Origin: JBBQIY01 sp964618405
GTDB taxonomy: Bacteria > Verrucomicrobiota > Kiritimatiellia > RFP12 > UBA3636
Assembly (NCBI GenBank): GCA_964618405.1
Contig: CAZUAY010000219.1
Coordinates: 1 to 6,590 of the forward strand
DNA length: 6,590 bases
Direction: 5' to 3'
The notes beneath the pieces are model-generated. The model worked only from the letters and a program-made list of their open reading frames with translations. It ran no database searches and was not told the origin of the DNA. Both the position numbers and the translations under genes were made by a program. Below are positions 5,999 to 6,590 of the stretch, piece by piece (within the stretch, counting starts at the first letter, position 1; each line of letters opens with the position of its first letter).

Positions 5999-6020
5999 AC
6001 GTCGTACAAAGACGTCTTTT
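5999..6020. promoter_or_regulatory. Palindrome in the leader of the beta-helix gene
   Basis: AAAGACGTCTTT (6008-6019) is a perfect 12-bp palindrome. ACGTC at 5999-6003 can also pair with GACGT at 6011-6015. Both lie inside the predicted 5' leader of the beta-helix mRNA, just upstream of the ribosome site, so a regulator site or leader hairpin is possible. There is no functional evidence. Confidence 0.3.
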
Positions 6021-6063
6021 TTTATTCAAGTCATACGATAGCTATTTCAGGAGCCATTTGAGT

Positions 6064-6093
6064 ATTATACTTCTTGTTTACCGATTAAATCAA
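6064..6093 (-). promoter_or_regulatory. Sigma70-like promoter of the beta-helix gene
   Basis: Minus-strand -35 TTGATT (6093-6088), an 18-bp spacer and a perfect -10 TATAAT (6069-6064). Transcription would begin near 6057, giving a leader of about 70 bases before the ATG at 5986. The surrounding DNA is AT-rich, unlike the repeat-filled region to its right. Confidence 0.65.
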
Positions 6094-6122
6094 TCTTTTT
6101 TCGCAATCCTTAGGTAATCGGG

Positions 6123-6203
6123 CAGGCTCAGGGGAAGAAGTAGCGAGTTGCGAGTTGCGAGTGGCCGAGCCTGTAGCCGCGATCAGTGCTAGCGACTAGC
6201 GAC
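6123..6203 (+). repeat. Heptamer tandem repeats, partly inside an inverted repeat
   Basis: GCGAGTT, GCGAGTT, GCGAGTG run in tandem at 6143-6163, enclosed by CAGGCTC (6123-6129) and its complement GAGCCTG (6167-6173). A second heptamer pair, TAGCGAC twice, occupies 6190-6203 and runs directly into the large palindrome. The stretch has no coding potential that I can support. Confidence 0.65.
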
Positions 6204-6246
6204 TGTAATCGGTCAGGCACAGCCCCCTGTGCCTGACCGATTACAG
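6203..6246. repeat. Perfect 20-bp inverted repeat with CCCC loop
   Basis: The left arm CTGTAATCGGTCAGGCACAG (6203-6222) is exactly complementary to 6227-6246, separated by CCCC. It would form a very stable hairpin on either strand. There is no T tract on the plus side, so it is not a normal intrinsic terminator, and 14 bases of the arm recur at 3193-3206, so it looks like a dispersed REP/MITE-like repeat. Confidence 0.9.
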
Positions 6247-6264
6247 GACGGAAAATTTTCGAGG

Positions 6265-6294
6265 TTGACTTGCCTCATCCGCTTATGATATAAA
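6265..6294 (+). promoter_or_regulatory. Promoter of the tRNA-Phe gene
   Basis: -35 TTGACT (6265-6270), an 18-bp spacer and -10 TATAAA (6289-6294), placing the start of transcription near 6301, about 28 bases before the mature tRNA. Both boxes match the sigma70 consensus at five of six positions. Confidence 0.7.
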
Positions 6295-6328
6295 TTTGCC
6301 TGTTCTTCCGTTTTAGCGGTTGACGTAT

Positions 6329-6404
<76 letters not shown>

Positions 6405-6411
6405 TTCATTT

Positions 6412-6450
6412 AATCAGGCATCGGGGTGAAACCTCGGTGCCTGATTTTTT
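6412..6450 (+). terminator. Strong intrinsic terminator after tRNA-Phe
   Basis: AATCAGGCATCGGGG (6412-6426) pairs with CCTCGGTGCCTGATT (6432-6446) over 15 bp including two G-U pairs, with loop TGAAA. Six T in a row (6445-6450) follow. It starts 8 bases after the tRNA CCA end. Confidence 0.93.
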
Positions 6451-6482
6451 ACTCGAAAACTGGAGCGATGCGAGCCTCCGCG

Positions 6483-6505
6483 TCTTGACTATAACTTCGT
6501 CAAGA
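6483..6505. repeat. Small inverted repeat
   Basis: TCTTGAC (6483-6489) and GTCAAGA (6499-6505) form a 7-bp stem with a 9-base loop. It sits ten bases before the larger palindrome and may belong to the same repeat element. Confidence 0.5.
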
Positions 6506-6514
6506 AGTGGTCGT

Positions 6515-6582
6515 AACGAACGGAGCACGGGTTTTCAACCCGTGTACGTAAACGGGTTGGAAAACCCGTTCTCCGTTTGCTT
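6515..6582. repeat. Large imperfect palindrome containing two hairpins
   Basis: Centred on TACGTA (6545-6550), the two arms of about 33 bases are complementary except for three mismatches and two single-base indels. Each arm also folds alone: CACGGGTT-TTC-AACCCGTG (6526-6544) and ACGGGTT-GGAA-AACCCGT (6552-6569). The arms end in CGGAG/CTCCG. This two-hairpin layout resembles paired REP elements. It lies at the window edge, so the full element may extend further. Confidence 0.8.
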
Positions 6583-6590
6583 CGCTCGTC

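Noticed and set aside
5999..6022. Plus-strand intrinsic terminator (ACGTC...GACGT followed by T7)
   Set aside because: The stem is only 5 bp and there is no plus-strand gene upstream that would use it; the same bases fall in the leader of a minus-strand gene.
6203..6246. Intrinsic terminator made by the 20-bp hairpin
   Set aside because: Neither side has a T tract immediately after the stem, and the arm recurs elsewhere as a repeat.

Overview
The window is a scaffolded bacterial contig, with a run of ten N at 3254-3263. It probably comes from a metagenome-assembled member of the PVC group, most likely Kiritimatiellota/Lentisphaerota-like. That placement is inference: it rests on a secreted beta-helix protein with a 'choice-of-anchor Q' type tail, a fragment of an autotransporter-like beta-strand-repeat protein, and intergenic DNA full of short tandem and inverted repeats. 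No rRNA or taxonomic marker is present to settle it.

Left part (1-3190, all minus strand): a conserved DNA-repair operon, sbcD then sbcC. sbcD is complete; sbcC is cut off by the left edge of the window after about 517 codons. The two are tightly coupled: the sbcD stop codon is part of the sbcC Shine-Dalgarno sequence. Their products form the Mre11-Rad50-type SbcCD nuclease that cleaves DNA hairpins and blocked ends. Just upstream of sbcD is a decayed toxin-antitoxin locus. An AbrB-type antitoxin N-terminus is fused in frame to the middle of a PIN-domain toxin, followed by frame disruption; its promoter and a likely operator with three TTGCCA half-sites remain.

Middle part (3191-4640): poorly coding, repeat-rich DNA around the assembly gap. 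It holds a half copy of a palindromic repeat, an 11-base G run, a 32-bp direct repeat on both sides of the gap, a repeat-like stretch with doubtful minus-strand reading frames, a possible gene start running into the gap, a truncated and frameshifted beta-strand-repeat protein fragment, and a 102-bp array of degenerate AATCCT hexamers.

Right part (4640-6590): an intact minus-strand gene for a secreted parallel beta-helix protein of 448 residues with a clear signal peptide, Shine-Dalgarno and sigma70-like promoter. It is followed by a repeat-laden spacer and a complete plus-strand tRNA-Phe(GAA) gene with its own promoter and a strong intrinsic terminator. The last 80 bp form a large imperfect palindrome containing two hairpins.

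I found no new multi-gene system. The most distinctive points are the antitoxin-toxin fusion relic with its preserved operator region and the density and variety of structured intergenic repeats, including one palindrome whose half recurs beside the assembly gap.
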